DNA of 13,116 nt from the NCBI GenBank assembly GCA_030598165.1, contig JAUVQL010000002.1, positions 1-13,116 of the forward strand, in the 5' to 3' direction. The stretch's first letter is position 1; the number at the start of each line of letters is the position of its first letter. A model generated the notes under the pieces. The model ran no database searches, had not been told where the DNA came from, and worked only from the letters and a program-made list of their open reading frames with translations. The translations under genes and the position numbers were made by a program. This DNA comes from Acidobacteriota bacterium (GTDB lineage: Bacteria > Acidobacteriota > Vicinamibacteria > Marinacidobacterales > SMYC01). Shown one piece after another: positions 1-7,263 of the stretch.

Positions 1-698
1 CCGCGGTGATTTTTTTTCATGGCGGATCGCGCCGGCAGATGCTCTTGGGCTGGCACTATATGGGCTACTATCACAACACCTACGCGCTCAACCAGTACCT
101 GGCCAGCCGCGGGTATGTGGCGCTCTCCGTCAACTACCGTAGTGGCATCGGTTACGGATTGGAGTTTAGAGAAGCTTTGAATTACGGAGCGACGGGAGCC
201 AGTGAATTCAATGATGTCTTGGGTGCGGGCCTCTATTTGCAGACTCGTTCTGATGTCGATCCAAAGCGGATCGGACTTTGGGGAGGCTCCTACGGTGGCT
301 ACCTCACGGCGATGGGACTGGCGCGGGCGTCGGATCTATTCGCAGCGGGAGTCGATATCCATGGCGTGCACGATTGGAACCAAGTGATCCGCAACTTCGT
401 GCCCTCATACGATCCCGTGAAACGACAGGAAATGGCGAAGCTCGCTTACGACTCCTCGCCCATGGCCTCCGTTGCCACGTGGCGATCGCCAGTGCTCCTG
501 ATCCACGGAGATGATGACCGCAACGTACCCTTTAGCGAAAGTGTTGATCTAGCGGAGCAGCTTAGGAATCAAGGTGTCGTGCTCGAGCACCTCGTTTTTC
601 CGGATGAGGTACATAGTTTTCTGACCTATGCTCATTGGCTCGAAGTCTTCCAGGCCGCCGTCGATTTCTTTGACCGCCATCTCAAGAAGCTGCCATAA
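1..698 (+). CDS. S9-family (prolyl oligopeptidase) serine peptidase, catalytic C-terminal part (5' truncated by window)
   Basis: About 232 codons of the alpha/beta-hydrolase domain of a peptidase of the prolyl oligopeptidase/dipeptidyl-peptidase IV/acylaminoacyl-peptidase type (MEROPS S9), which cleaves short peptides. The frame is open to the left edge: the codons before the GTG at 6 read as coding (Ala-Val-Ile-Phe-Phe-His-Gly-Gly, the usual oxyanion-side strand of this fold), so the real start and any N-terminal beta-propeller lie upstream. The triad is visible. The nucleophile is in GGSYGGY (Ser codon 288-290), the acid is probably the third Asp of HGDDDRNVP (516-518), and the His is in EVHSF (612-614). 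The C-terminus ends normally after FFDRHLKKLP. The next gene starts 1 nt after the stop, so the two are probably co-transcribed. The family is confident; the substrate and the location (periplasm or cytoplasm) cannot be judged without the N-terminus. Confidence 0.93.
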   Translation, partial: AVIFFHGGSRRQMLLGWHYMGYYHNTYALNQYLASRGYVALSVNYRSGIGYGLEFREALNYGATGASEFNDVLGAGLYLQTRSDVDPKRIGLWGGSYGGYLTAMGLARASDLFAAGVDIHGVHDWNQVIRNFVPSYDPVKRQEMAKLAYDSSPMASVATWRSPVLLIHGDDDRNVPFSESVDLAEQLRNQGVVLEHLVFPDEVHSFLTYAHWLEVFQAAVDFFDRHLKKLP

Positions 699-699
699 C

Positions 700-1959
700 A
701 TGATTCATCGTATCGAAGCGCTGAGCTATCGAAGTCTTCGGGACCTTTCCACCCGTCTCGGAGGGCTTCAGATCCTTGTTGGTCCCAACGAGAGCGGCAA
801 GACGGCATTTCTTGATGTCCCCTCTTTTCTTGGGCGGCTCGTCACTGACGGACTGGATGCAGCCGTCAGTGAGCGTACCGACGATATCCGAGATCTTCTG
901 TGGCAGAAAAAGGGCGAACGGGTGGAGCTCGCTGTCGAGGTCAAAATCCTCGAGGAAAAGAAACGGCTCTTGCCGGAGCATGAGTTCGATCTCATCCGCT
1001 ACGAAGTTGCTTTAGGTATCAATTCTGAGACTGGCGAGCCGGAGATCGAAGCGGAGAGAGTACTGCTCAAAGAACTCGAAGCACGTCAACCGGAGGAGCG
1101 TGAGTTTTTCCCCTTCGATAGCCCGGCGCGAAAAACGATCCTGACCCCCAAGGTCAGCGGCGTGCGTACCGTAGTCAACAAATCTTCAGGGAAGAAGGAC
1201 AACTACTACTCGGAGGTTTACCACGAGCCCGGCAAGGGTTGGGTCATGCCGTTTCAACTGGGACCGAGGAAATCGGCACTGGGCAACCTTCCCGAGGACG
1301 AGTCCAAGTTCCCGGTGACAACTTGGTTCAAGCAGCTTCTTTCGAATGGCATTCAGAAGTTTGCCCTCGATTCGTCTCGTTTGCACAAGCCCTCAGCTCC
1401 GGTGCAGCCGGTCGAGATGAACATGGATGGCTCCAACTTACCGTGGGTGATTAGCCATCTCGAGAATGCGTACCCCGAAGCCTTCCATGCGTGGATCGAA
1501 AACACGAAAAAGGCGCTGCCCGATATCGACGGTGTCCGTATCGAGGAACGTCCTGCTGATCGACATCGCTATATCATCATCAAGTACAAGAGTGGACTGG
1601 AGGTCCCATCTTGGGGTGCATCTACGGGGACGCTCCGGCTCTTGGCTTTGACCCTTCCTGCGTTCATTCCTAATTTTTCGGGAATCTACTTTCTCGAAGA
1701 ACCGGAGAACGGCTTACACCCTCGCGCCGTCCGCACGTTTTTCCAGTCGATGTGCCGAGTACAGAATGCCCAGATCCTCATCGCCACTTACTCGCCGGTG
1801 ATTCTTAGCGAAGCTGAGCCAGGTCATGTCATTTGCTTTGCCAAGACCGAAGGTGGTGCTACCGATGTGATTTCGGGAAGCGAGCATCCCACGCTTCGTC
1901 AGTGGCGTGGAGAGAAAAACCTTGGGCTGTTGTTCGTCGACGGTATCCTCGGCTCCTAG
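700..1959 (+). CDS. AAA_21-type ATP-binding protein (RecF/OLD-like ATPase, no nuclease domain)
   Basis: A 419-residue ATPase of the ABC-like AAA family. I start it at the ATG at 700, because the protein then begins at MIHRIEALSYRSLRDL, the usual first strand of this family; the upstream in-frame codons lie inside the S9 gene. Walker A is GPNESGKT (residues 28-35). A signature-like segment, WGASTGTLRLLAL, lies near 305-317. Walker B is IYFLEEPENGLHP (about 329-341). The segment after Walker B is ATYSP, with Tyr364 where most relatives have the switch His of THSP. No TOPRIM or other nuclease domain follows, so it is not a complete OLD protein. Related ATPases often have a small partner encoded directly downstream; here none follows, only repeats. 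The gene starts 1 nt after the S9 stop, with a weak AAGAAG ribosome site. Family is confident; function (DNA-linked, defence or other) is unknown. Confidence 0.88.
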   Translation: MIHRIEALSYRSLRDLSTRLGGLQILVGPNESGKTAFLDVPSFLGRLVTDGLDAAVSERTDDIRDLLWQKKGERVELAVEVKILEEKKRLLPEHEFDLIRYEVALGINSETGEPEIEAERVLLKELEARQPEEREFFPFDSPARKTILTPKVSGVRTVVNKSSGKKDNYYSEVYHEPGKGWVMPFQLGPRKSALGNLPEDESKFPVTTWFKQLLSNGIQKFALDSSRLHKPSAPVQPVEMNMDGSNLPWVISHLENAYPEAFHAWIENTKKALPDIDGVRIEERPADRHRYIIIKYKSGLEVPSWGASTGTLRLLALTLPAFIPNFSGIYFLEEPENGLHPRAVRTFFQSMCRVQNAQILIATYSPVILSEAEPGHVICFAKTEGGATDVISGSEHPTLRQWRGEKNLGLLFVDGILGS

Positions 1960-1977
1960 CGGTTTCCGGGTAAGAAA

Positions 1978-2009
1978 TCAGGAAATCAAGAATTCAAGAA
2001 ATCAAGAAT
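1978..2009 (+). repeat. Tandem octamer array, TCAAGAAN x4
   Basis: Four head-to-tail 8-nt units: TCAGGAAA, TCAAGAAT, TCAAGAAA, TCAAGAAT. They begin 18 nt after the ATPase stop codon. A related five-unit array lies at 8602-8641 on the other strand, also directly after a stop codon. It is the first half of a composite intergenic element whose second half is the inverted repeat at 2034-2147. Confidence 0.8.
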
Positions 2010-2033
2010 CCAGCCATTCGAGACTTTTCGGAA

Positions 2034-2147
2034 TTAACGCCAAGGCGCCAAGACGCGGAGACGCCAAGAAGACAGGCCACACTACTAGATCCTGGTGGAG
2101 TTACTTGGTCTTCTTTGCGCCTTTGCGGCTTCGCGACTTTGCGTTAA
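2034..2147. repeat. Large imperfect inverted repeat built of CGCnAAGn octamers
   Basis: Two 37-nt arms (2034-2070 and 2111-2147) face each other across a 40-nt centre. By hand, 29 of 37 positions are complementary, both ends being TTAACGC/GCGTTAA. Each arm is four octamers of the form CGCnAAGn; the left arm runs CGCCAAGG, CGCCAAGA, CGCGGAGA, CGCCAAGA. Most mismatches fall on the two variable positions of the octamer, so each arm looks like a tandem array and the whole could fold as one long hairpin in RNA. It may act as a transcription end or mRNA 3' stabiliser after the ATPase gene; that role is inferred. A 1907-2245 open frame across it is not a gene. Confidence 0.8.
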
Positions 2148-2335
2148 ATTCTTCTAGTTGCGTTCATTTGCGGCTTCTCCTTTCTACTTCCTCCTTTCTC
2201 CTGAATTCTGTCTTTGTGGGGAGATCCCACTGTGGGTTGTTTTAGGGTACCTGCGGGAGTTTTCCTACTGTCTTCGCTCTTTTCGACTCCGTAAGTAGCT
2301 AATAATCCAAGGCCTTTCTTTTTGGGCGGGTTGGC
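2148..2335. other. Intergenic stretch between repeat element and structured leader
   Basis: No credible gene. It contains TGCGTTCATTTGCG (2159-2172), a 14-mer found again exactly at 8556-8569 inside the second inverted repeat. It also contains a small hairpin GTGGGG-AGA-TCCCAC (2216-2230) followed by a T-rich stretch to about 2244, a weak candidate terminator. TAATAAT at 2300-2306 could be a -10 box for the LamG gene, but no good -35 is visible. Confidence 0.4.
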
Positions 2336-2530
2336 TTGTCTTTTGCAGGTTTAAGGCGGATCGGTTCTTCACGGAAGTAAATGGTAGAAATGAGAGAACG
2401 AAACGAGAACCTGCGAAAGACGGAATCGAAGCGATGTTTCGATAATCCGTCGTCGTTATGTGAATGCCACAGCCCCCCCAAATCCTGTGGTACTGCTGCG
2501 ACAAGGTCAGCTCGTCTGGAAAGGGGGGGC
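2336..2530 (+). promoter_or_regulatory. Candidate structured 5' leader with anti-Shine-Dalgarno loop
   Basis: Three hairpins can be drawn by hand upstream of the LamG gene. Stem 1 is a 15-bp pairing of 2338-2352 with 2407-2421 (13 Watson-Crick pairs, 2 G-U). It encloses a smaller GTTCT/AGAAC stem (2364-2368 with 2395-2399). Stem 2 is CGGA-ATCGAA (2421-2430) with TTCGAT and TCCG (2438-2449). Stem 3 is CCACAG/CTGTGG (2467-2472 with 2485-2490), and its 12-nt loop begins with seven C. Together with the adjacent G2472, those C's are perfectly complementary over 8 nt to GGGGGGGC (2523-2530), the ribosome-binding site 2 nt before the ATG. Pairing would hide the site, so translation may be switched by this leader. 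I recognise no known riboswitch class in it; the function is inferred. Confidence 0.45.
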
Positions 2531-2532
2531 AA

Positions 2533-3456
2533 ATGCTTAAGCGAGTGATTGGTGTGGCTGTCCTTGGCTTACTGGTCCTTGCGTTTACCGTCGTCCAGGC
2601 CACCGAGACCGTGAATGCCTGTTGGAAAAAGGACAATAGTCTGGTCGGTTGGTGGAAATTCGATGAAGGCGTTGGAACTTTTGTCGGGGACAGTAGCGGT
2701 CTCGGTAACGATGGAAATCTACACGGTGACGCCGCTTTCACGACTGATTCGCTGATGGGTAGTGCTGCCGATCTGTACGGCTCGTCGGGATCTGTCCGTA
2801 TTCCTCATGATTCCAGCCTGGAACCCGCCATTGGAAGCATCGAGGTGTGGGTCAAATTCGCCTTTGCCCACGACGCGGACATCATCATGAAGACGACAAC
2901 CCACATGATCCGCAGTGGACGATCCGGCGCCTTCTCCGTCTATGGAATGCGAGTCCGCGTGAATGGGGGCGTGACGGCCTTCATTGCCAATGACGATCCT
3001 GCTTATGCTCCGCCGAATCACTGGACCTCTGTATATAGCCCGGAGGGATTGGTCGTCCCCGGACAATGGCACCATCTAGTCATGAAGTGGGACGGGTCCG
3101 AATTGGCCCTCTTTGTCGATGGGACTCAGCAAGCTTCGGCGAGCTACCTTCCCATTCCTGGGTCTGGATTGAGTTACTTCAGTAACCAAAGTGACTTTGG
3201 TCTCGGCATTGGGACGCAGTGGGCTTCAAGCGGTGACCGCGAGTTCATTGGACAACTCGATGAAGTTCGCATCTTTTCCCGAGTGCTTTCCAGTGACGAG
3301 ATCGAGGCGAGCTACCAGGCCCGTGGTGGTAATTACGCCCATAAGTTCAAGAAGGCCAAAAAGGTCAAGAAAGCCAAGACTCGGCAAAACAAAAACGGAA
3401 AGTGGAATAACGGCAAAACCACAAAGCATAGCTATCGTTGGAAGTGGAAGAAATAG
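2533..3456 (+). CDS. Secreted LamG-like (concanavalin/laminin-G jellyroll) protein with lysine-rich tail
   Basis: A 307-residue exported protein. The ATG at 2533 is chosen because a strong AAGGGGGGG ribosome site lies just before it and because it gives a clean signal peptide (Lys-Arg, then a hydrophobic run from residue 5, ending VVQA near residue 23). Residues about 38-265 form one LamG/concanavalin-like domain of the jellyroll_3 type. It opens with LVGWWKFDEG and GNDGNLHG, has a central GQWHHLVMKWDGSELALFVDG, and closes with FIGQLDEVRIFSRVLSSDEI. Such domains bind carbohydrate or protein. The last 38 residues (270-307) hold 15 Lys and 2 Arg, with Trp and Tyr near the end. This cationic tail is unusual for the family and could hold the protein to anionic polysaccharide or surface. 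No sorting motif or catalytic domain is seen. It stands alone between its own leader and a strong terminator, just before the polysaccharide genes. Confidence 0.88.
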   Translation: MLKRVIGVAVLGLLVLAFTVVQATETVNACWKKDNSLVGWWKFDEGVGTFVGDSSGLGNDGNLHGDAAFTTDSLMGSAADLYGSSGSVRIPHDSSLEPAIGSIEVWVKFAFAHDADIIMKTTTHMIRSGRSGAFSVYGMRVRVNGGVTAFIANDDPAYAPPNHWTSVYSPEGLVVPGQWHHLVMKWDGSELALFVDGTQQASASYLPIPGSGLSYFSNQSDFGLGIGTQWASSGDREFIGQLDEVRIFSRVLSSDEIEASYQARGGNYAHKFKKAKKVKKAKTRQNKNGKWNNGKTTKHSYRWKWKK

Positions 3457-3489
3457 GCGTTTTCAGTTTTAGCCCTCCCTTGAAGACCC

Positions 3490-3529
3490 GCGCCGCGCCG
3501 CCGACGAAGGCGGCCGGCGCTGTCTTTTT
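3490..3529 (+). terminator. Rho-independent terminator after the LamG gene
   Basis: A GC-rich stem, GCGCCGCGCCGCC (3490-3502) against GGCGGCCGGCGC (3509-3520), has one bulged base and the loop GACGAA. It is followed by TGTCTTTTT. It lies 34 nt after the LamG stop and separates that gene from the Wzc gene. Confidence 0.85.
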
Positions 3530-3538
3530 GGGCCTCGT

Positions 3539-3567
3539 TTGACGTCGGATTTCTTGGGGTTTAACAT
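3539..3567 (+). promoter_or_regulatory. Candidate sigma-70 promoter for the Wzc-like gene
   Basis: TTGACG (3539-3544), a 17-nt spacer, then TAACAT (3562-3567). It sits just after the terminator, and the predicted transcript start near 3574 leaves a leader of about 90 nt. Spacing and -35 are good and the -10 is 4 of 6. Found by eye only. Confidence 0.5.
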
Positions 3568-3662
3568 ATTGAGTGTAAGGTCTTTCAACCAAAAATCTAG
3601 AATGTTTTTCGACGTCGCCCGGCGAGCGTTGTCTCGTGCTTTTGTCGATTCGTCTTTGAACG

Positions 3663-5939
3663 GTGGCACAAGTGACATCTGAAACGTCCTCGGACATCCG
3701 CGGTACTTACGCGACCGAGCCGGAATTCCATCTGCGCGACTACTGGTATCTGTTGCTCAAGCGTCGGTGGGTCATGGCGGCGGTTGGTGTCGTGACACTC
3801 TCATTGACGGCTGTTTGCAGCTTCGTGCAGACTCCCCTTTACAAAGCAACGAGTCTGATCGAGATCAACAGGGGAAAGGTCAACCTTGGTCAAGCCGCGC
3901 TGGTGGAAGATCGCCTGCCCGGAATCATGGAGTTCTACCCCACCCAGAAACGCATACTGGCCAGCCGGACTTTGGCGCATCGGACGGCTACCGCGCTCCG
4001 GCTTTGGGAGCATCCCGCGTTCAGGAGTGCGGAGACAGCCAGTCTAATAAATGAGGAAGAGGTCAAAGAAAGAGTGGCATCCTCCGTGAGGGAGATGCTC
4101 GTAGTATCGTACCTACGAAATACCCAGTTATTGGAAGTGAGTTTCGTTACGCCAGATCCTGTGCTATCCGCGGAGCTTGCCAACGTACTCGTTCGTCAAT
4201 ACATGCTTTTTTCTTCCGAGGCGGACCTAGGTGTCGCCAAGAACACGAGCTCCTTCCTTCGTGATCAAATCCAGAAACTGCAACAGGATATTCAGAAAAA
4301 GGAAGCCTTGTTGCAGGAATATAGCAAGAGCAAAGATATTGTAATGGTCGGCCAGAACGAGAACATCGTGGTTCAGCATTTGCAGGATCTCAGTCGCCGG
4401 CTCGCGGATACCCAAGCCGAGCGTGCTCAAGCCGAGGCGAGATACCGAAGCATGCAAAACGTGACAGCTCACTCGATTCAGGAAGTGCTCGACAATCGGA
4501 CCGTCCAAGACATGAGGCGGCAGCTTGCTTCACTTCAGAAGCAGTACGACGAGCTCTCCGCCAAGTTCAAAGATGATTGGCCGGACATGATTCGAACTCG
4601 AAATGCGATAGAGGAGCTCCGGCAGCGGATCGATGTCGAAACGAATGATGTAGCGCAAAAAGCTGTTGCCAATGCCCGCGTCGTCTATCAAGCGGCTCTC
4701 GGAGAGGAACGGCTTCTCAAAGAAGAGCTGGAGAAGCAAAAGGGCGAAGCCCAGGGGCTGAATCATCTCGCGGCGGACTACAACAGCGTCAAGGCTGAAT
4801 TGGACAACCAGAGAGAGATGCTCCGACAACTTCTTCGAAGAAAAAGCGAGACCGGCTTAACGGCCGAGCTTGGTGAAACGCAGCCGGTCAACGTGCGGAT
4901 TGTTGAAGAGGCGGTTGTCCCGAGGTGGCGTTTCAAGCCGAACATTGTGAAGAATCTCGTTTTGGGTGCTGTGGTGGCGCTCTTCCTTGCGCTGGGGCTG
5001 GCCTTCTTTCTCGATTATTGGGACACATCGATCTATACCATCGAAGATCTCAAGCGTGATGTGTCCATTCCCTATCTGGGAATGATTCCAAAAATGAAGA
5101 CGAACAGCCCTGCCGCGCGTGGTCTACTTCCGAGCGGCAATGGACGGAAGGCACTTCCTGGTCCTCGTGGGGTCCAGGGACGCTCAGCGCCGGGCTCTGA
5201 AGCAAGGCCGTTACCGACAGTGAGATCAGGTGGGCCTCAGTCGGTCGAGCAATCCATTATCCGAGAACGTTTCAAGTTTCTGAGGGGAGCGCTGCTGCTC
5301 TCGAACGCGGGCGGTGCACCCAAAACGGTTCTCGTCACGAGTCCCCACAAGAATGCCGGTAAGACTTTTGTCGTTTCCAACTTGGCTGCTTCTCTAGCGG
5401 AAATGCAGAAAAAAGTACTATTAGTCGATGCCGATCTCAGAAATCCACACCTTCATCGCGTGTTTGGAATCAGGAATCGCGTCGGCTTGACCAACGTGCT
5501 CACCGGCCAGCTATCGTTCCAAGATGGCTGCATTCTCAAAACGGGTGTGCCCAACCTTTTCGTTCTTTTGGCGGGGCCGCTGAGTCCCACTCCAGCGGAG
5601 CTCCTGGACTCTGCGGCAATGCAGCAAGCTCTCGAGAGCACTCAACAACATTTTGATTTCGTACTCGTCGATTCAGCTCCACTTCTGCCCGTCATCGATA
5701 CTCATGTGCTGACGTCACGTTGCGACGCGGTCGTACTCGTCACACGCAGTGGACAAACCACTCGCCCGGCCGTCAAACAAAGTGCCGAGCTCATAGGAAA
5801 GGCGAGGGGCAAAATCACCGGCATTGTTCTGAATGACATCGATCTCGGGGATTGGGCACAGAACTACTATTACGGTCACTACACTTACGAGTACGGAACC
5901 TACCCTAGTGAGGCGAAAGCTGCCTCTCTCAGAGGGTAG
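3663..5939 (+). CDS. Wzc/GumC-like polysaccharide co-polymerase fused to BY-type tyrosine kinase
   Basis: A 758-residue inner-membrane protein that controls chain length and export of exopolysaccharide and autophosphorylates on tyrosine. The GTG at 3663 is the first possible start, since an in-frame TGA lies at 3657-3659; no clear ribosome site is visible. Domains in order: Wzz-like N-terminus with the first membrane helix (about 31-56); a long periplasmic coiled coil (about 175-395); a GNVR-like stretch ending in EEAVVPRWRFKPN; the second membrane helix (about 431-451); a proline/glycine-rich linker; and a cytoplasmic kinase. The kinase has Walker A SPHKNAGKT (about 560-568, looser than the usual PGxGKS/T), Walker A' VLLVDADLR (about 585-593) and Walker B FVLVDSAP (about 663-670). 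The C-terminus is a tyrosine cluster with seven Tyr between about 733 and 748. The chain is full length. Its stop is 4 nt from the stop of the convergent beta-barrel gene. Confidence 0.95.
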   Translation: MAQVTSETSSDIRGTYATEPEFHLRDYWYLLLKRRWVMAAVGVVTLSLTAVCSFVQTPLYKATSLIEINRGKVNLGQAALVEDRLPGIMEFYPTQKRILASRTLAHRTATALRLWEHPAFRSAETASLINEEEVKERVASSVREMLVVSYLRNTQLLEVSFVTPDPVLSAELANVLVRQYMLFSSEADLGVAKNTSSFLRDQIQKLQQDIQKKEALLQEYSKSKDIVMVGQNENIVVQHLQDLSRRLADTQAERAQAEARYRSMQNVTAHSIQEVLDNRTVQDMRRQLASLQKQYDELSAKFKDDWPDMIRTRNAIEELRQRIDVETNDVAQKAVANARVVYQAALGEERLLKEELEKQKGEAQGLNHLAADYNSVKAELDNQREMLRQLLRRKSETGLTAELGETQPVNVRIVEEAVVPRWRFKPNIVKNLVLGAVVALFLALGLAFFLDYWDTSIYTIEDLKRDVSIPYLGMIPKMKTNSPAARGLLPSGNGRKALPGPRGVQGRSAPGSEARPLPTVRSGGPQSVEQSIIRERFKFLRGALLLSNAGGAPKTVLVTSPHKNAGKTFVVSNLAASLAEMQKKVLLVDADLRNPHLHRVFGIRNRVGLTNVLTGQLSFQDGCILKTGVPNLFVLLAGPLSPTPAELLDSAAMQQALESTQQHFDFVLVDSAPLLPVIDTHVLTSRCDAVVLVTRSGQTTRPAVKQSAELIGKARGKITGIVLNDIDLGDWAQNYYYGHYTYEYGTYPSEAKAASLRG

Positions 5940-5943
5940 GCCG

Positions 5944-7263
5944 TCAACGGCGAACCGTCCAGGTTCGATCACTCACCGCTTGAGGTCGTGGCCACACCTC
6001 TGTCGTCAATCCAAAGTTGAACAAGAAGCGATCCTTGTCGAAGGCGGGAAAATTGGAATCTCGGATCAGGTAGCTGGAGCCCACGCGAAGGATGAGGGTC
6101 GGAGTCAAGTGATAGTTTACGCTGAGCGAGTAGATTTGAAAGCGGTCATCCACCAACTCCTCAACGGATTGTCCTTCGGCATTGGTGAAACTGATAGGGC
6201 GAGCGTAGTCATTTGTGCCAAGGACTGCGCCGGGGCGAACAAAAAGCTTGGCTGCTAGAAAGACATCCAAAAAACCTCCATATCGATTCTCGATGAAGAA
6301 CCAGTTGTTTTGCAGGACCGAGGGTTCCGCATCTCGAGAGTAGAGTCCACGAATTCTCATTCGACGACCCAGACGAGTTCGAACGTCGACCGAGCCGACG
6401 AGGCCGTTGTAATCCGCCTGCGATTGATATTTGGGTCGTATCCGTTTGTATCCGACGACGCCCAAGCCGCTCATTTGACCGATAGGAGAGAAAGAAAACC
6501 CACCGACCGCGCCTATGGCTGTGCCGTCGCGCTCGGGATCGTCGTCCACGTAATCCAAGACTTCGTACAAACCTTCGAAGACCAAATCGGTCTTCGCCGA
6601 TAGATGCCGCGTGAACCGCAGAACGTAAGAGTCCAGGTCTCGGTTCAGAAAGCTTCTAATCTCTTCTTCTTCATCCTCATCTTCCTTCAGGCGATACCTT
6701 GCGTGTTCGTAGAGAAACGTCAATTCCTGGCGCCAACCGAGCGCAACGCCAAGACTCGCGTTGAATTGGTTCGACCGCTGATCGAACGGAAAATCGAACT
6801 CGGTGGTGGGTCTCACCTTGTCTTCCCTGAACTCATTTTGAATCCGCAAAATGATGTTCTTCCCTCCCACTGCGCCTCCCAGTCGTGTCAAAGGGAAGAT
6901 ACCTCGAAGCTGCTCTAGATCTTTGTAATAGAGGAAGTGGAGCTCTTGGTAGAGATCAAGAAGAGCGGAGTTCCTCATTGGCACCACGGCCCGAATCCCC
7001 GGTGCCGCCCGGAATAGACTGTCCTCGACCGGGGTGATGGGAGAAGAAAGACTATTGGAATCGTATCCGGCACCAATGAGAAGGGTTGGCGTAAAGCGAA
7101 AAGCCCCAGCTCGCCATTTGCTTTGCTCCAGGGCTTCGTCGATTTCCCTCTGGATGAGATTGATCCGTTCTTCCTCTACCTCACCACTTTGTTGGGCCAC
7201 GACGGAAGTATTTGTCGCGGAGAGACAAATCGAGACAAAAAGGGCGACTCGAAACTGTTTCAT
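5944..7263 (-). CDS. Outer-membrane beta-barrel protein of an exopolysaccharide locus
   Basis: A 439-residue protein likely to sit in the outer membrane and serve polysaccharide export or surface assembly. The ATG at 7263 is chosen over the longer open frame because it gives a good signal peptide (MKQFRVALFVSICLSATNTS, then VVA, cleavage after about residue 23) and has GGAG 8 nt upstream. After a short acidic helix (about 26-46), the chain alternates polar and aromatic residues throughout, as in transmembrane strands. It begins FRFTPTLLIGAGYDSNS, typical of the BBP2-like barrels (PF10082 type) found in EPS clusters. FLFNFGLTTEV near the end resembles a last strand, but about 15 further residues follow and the final residue is Arg rather than aromatic. 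The start codon overlaps the stop of the flavoprotein gene (ATGA), so translation is probably coupled. Barrel assignment is good; export role is inferred from the Wzc and phosphoglycosyl transferase neighbours. Confidence 0.85.
   Translation of the reverse strand: MKQFRVALFVSICLSATNTSVVAQQSGEVEEERINLIQREIDEALEQSKWRAGAFRFTPTLLIGAGYDSNSLSSPITPVEDSLFRAAPGIRAVVPMRNSALLDLYQELHFLYYKDLEQLRGIFPLTRLGGAVGGKNIILRIQNEFREDKVRPTTEFDFPFDQRSNQFNASLGVALGWRQELTFLYEHARYRLKEDEDEEEEIRSFLNRDLDSYVLRFTRHLSAKTDLVFEGLYEVLDYVDDDPERDGTAIGAVGGFSFSPIGQMSGLGVVGYKRIRPKYQSQADYNGLVGSVDVRTRLGRRMRIRGLYSRDAEPSVLQNNWFFIENRYGGFLDVFLAAKLFVRPGAVLGTNDYARPISFTNAEGQSVEELVDDRFQIYSLSVNYHLTPTLILRVGSSYLIRDSNFPAFDKDRFLFNFGLTTEVWPRPQAVSDRTWTVRR

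Noticed and set aside
1907..2245. 112-codon open frame on + across the repeat element
   Set aside because: It overlaps the ATPase end and reads through both octamer repeat families; its composition is set by the repeats, and there is no ribosome site or known domain.
2336..2532. Known riboswitch such as c-di-GMP-I in the LamG leader
   Set aside because: I could not find the conserved core bases of that or another class I know; only hairpins and the C7/G7 pairing are visible.
2265..2741. 158-codon open frame on - opposite the LamG gene start
   Set aside because: It overlaps the signal peptide and domain start of a well-supported gene, covers the structured leader, and its translation shows no recognisable domain.
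5923..5935. CCTCT-CTC-AGAGG hairpin as a bidirectional terminator between the convergent Wzc and barrel genes
   Set aside because: The stem is only 5 bp, lies inside the Wzc coding end, and has no T-run on either strand.
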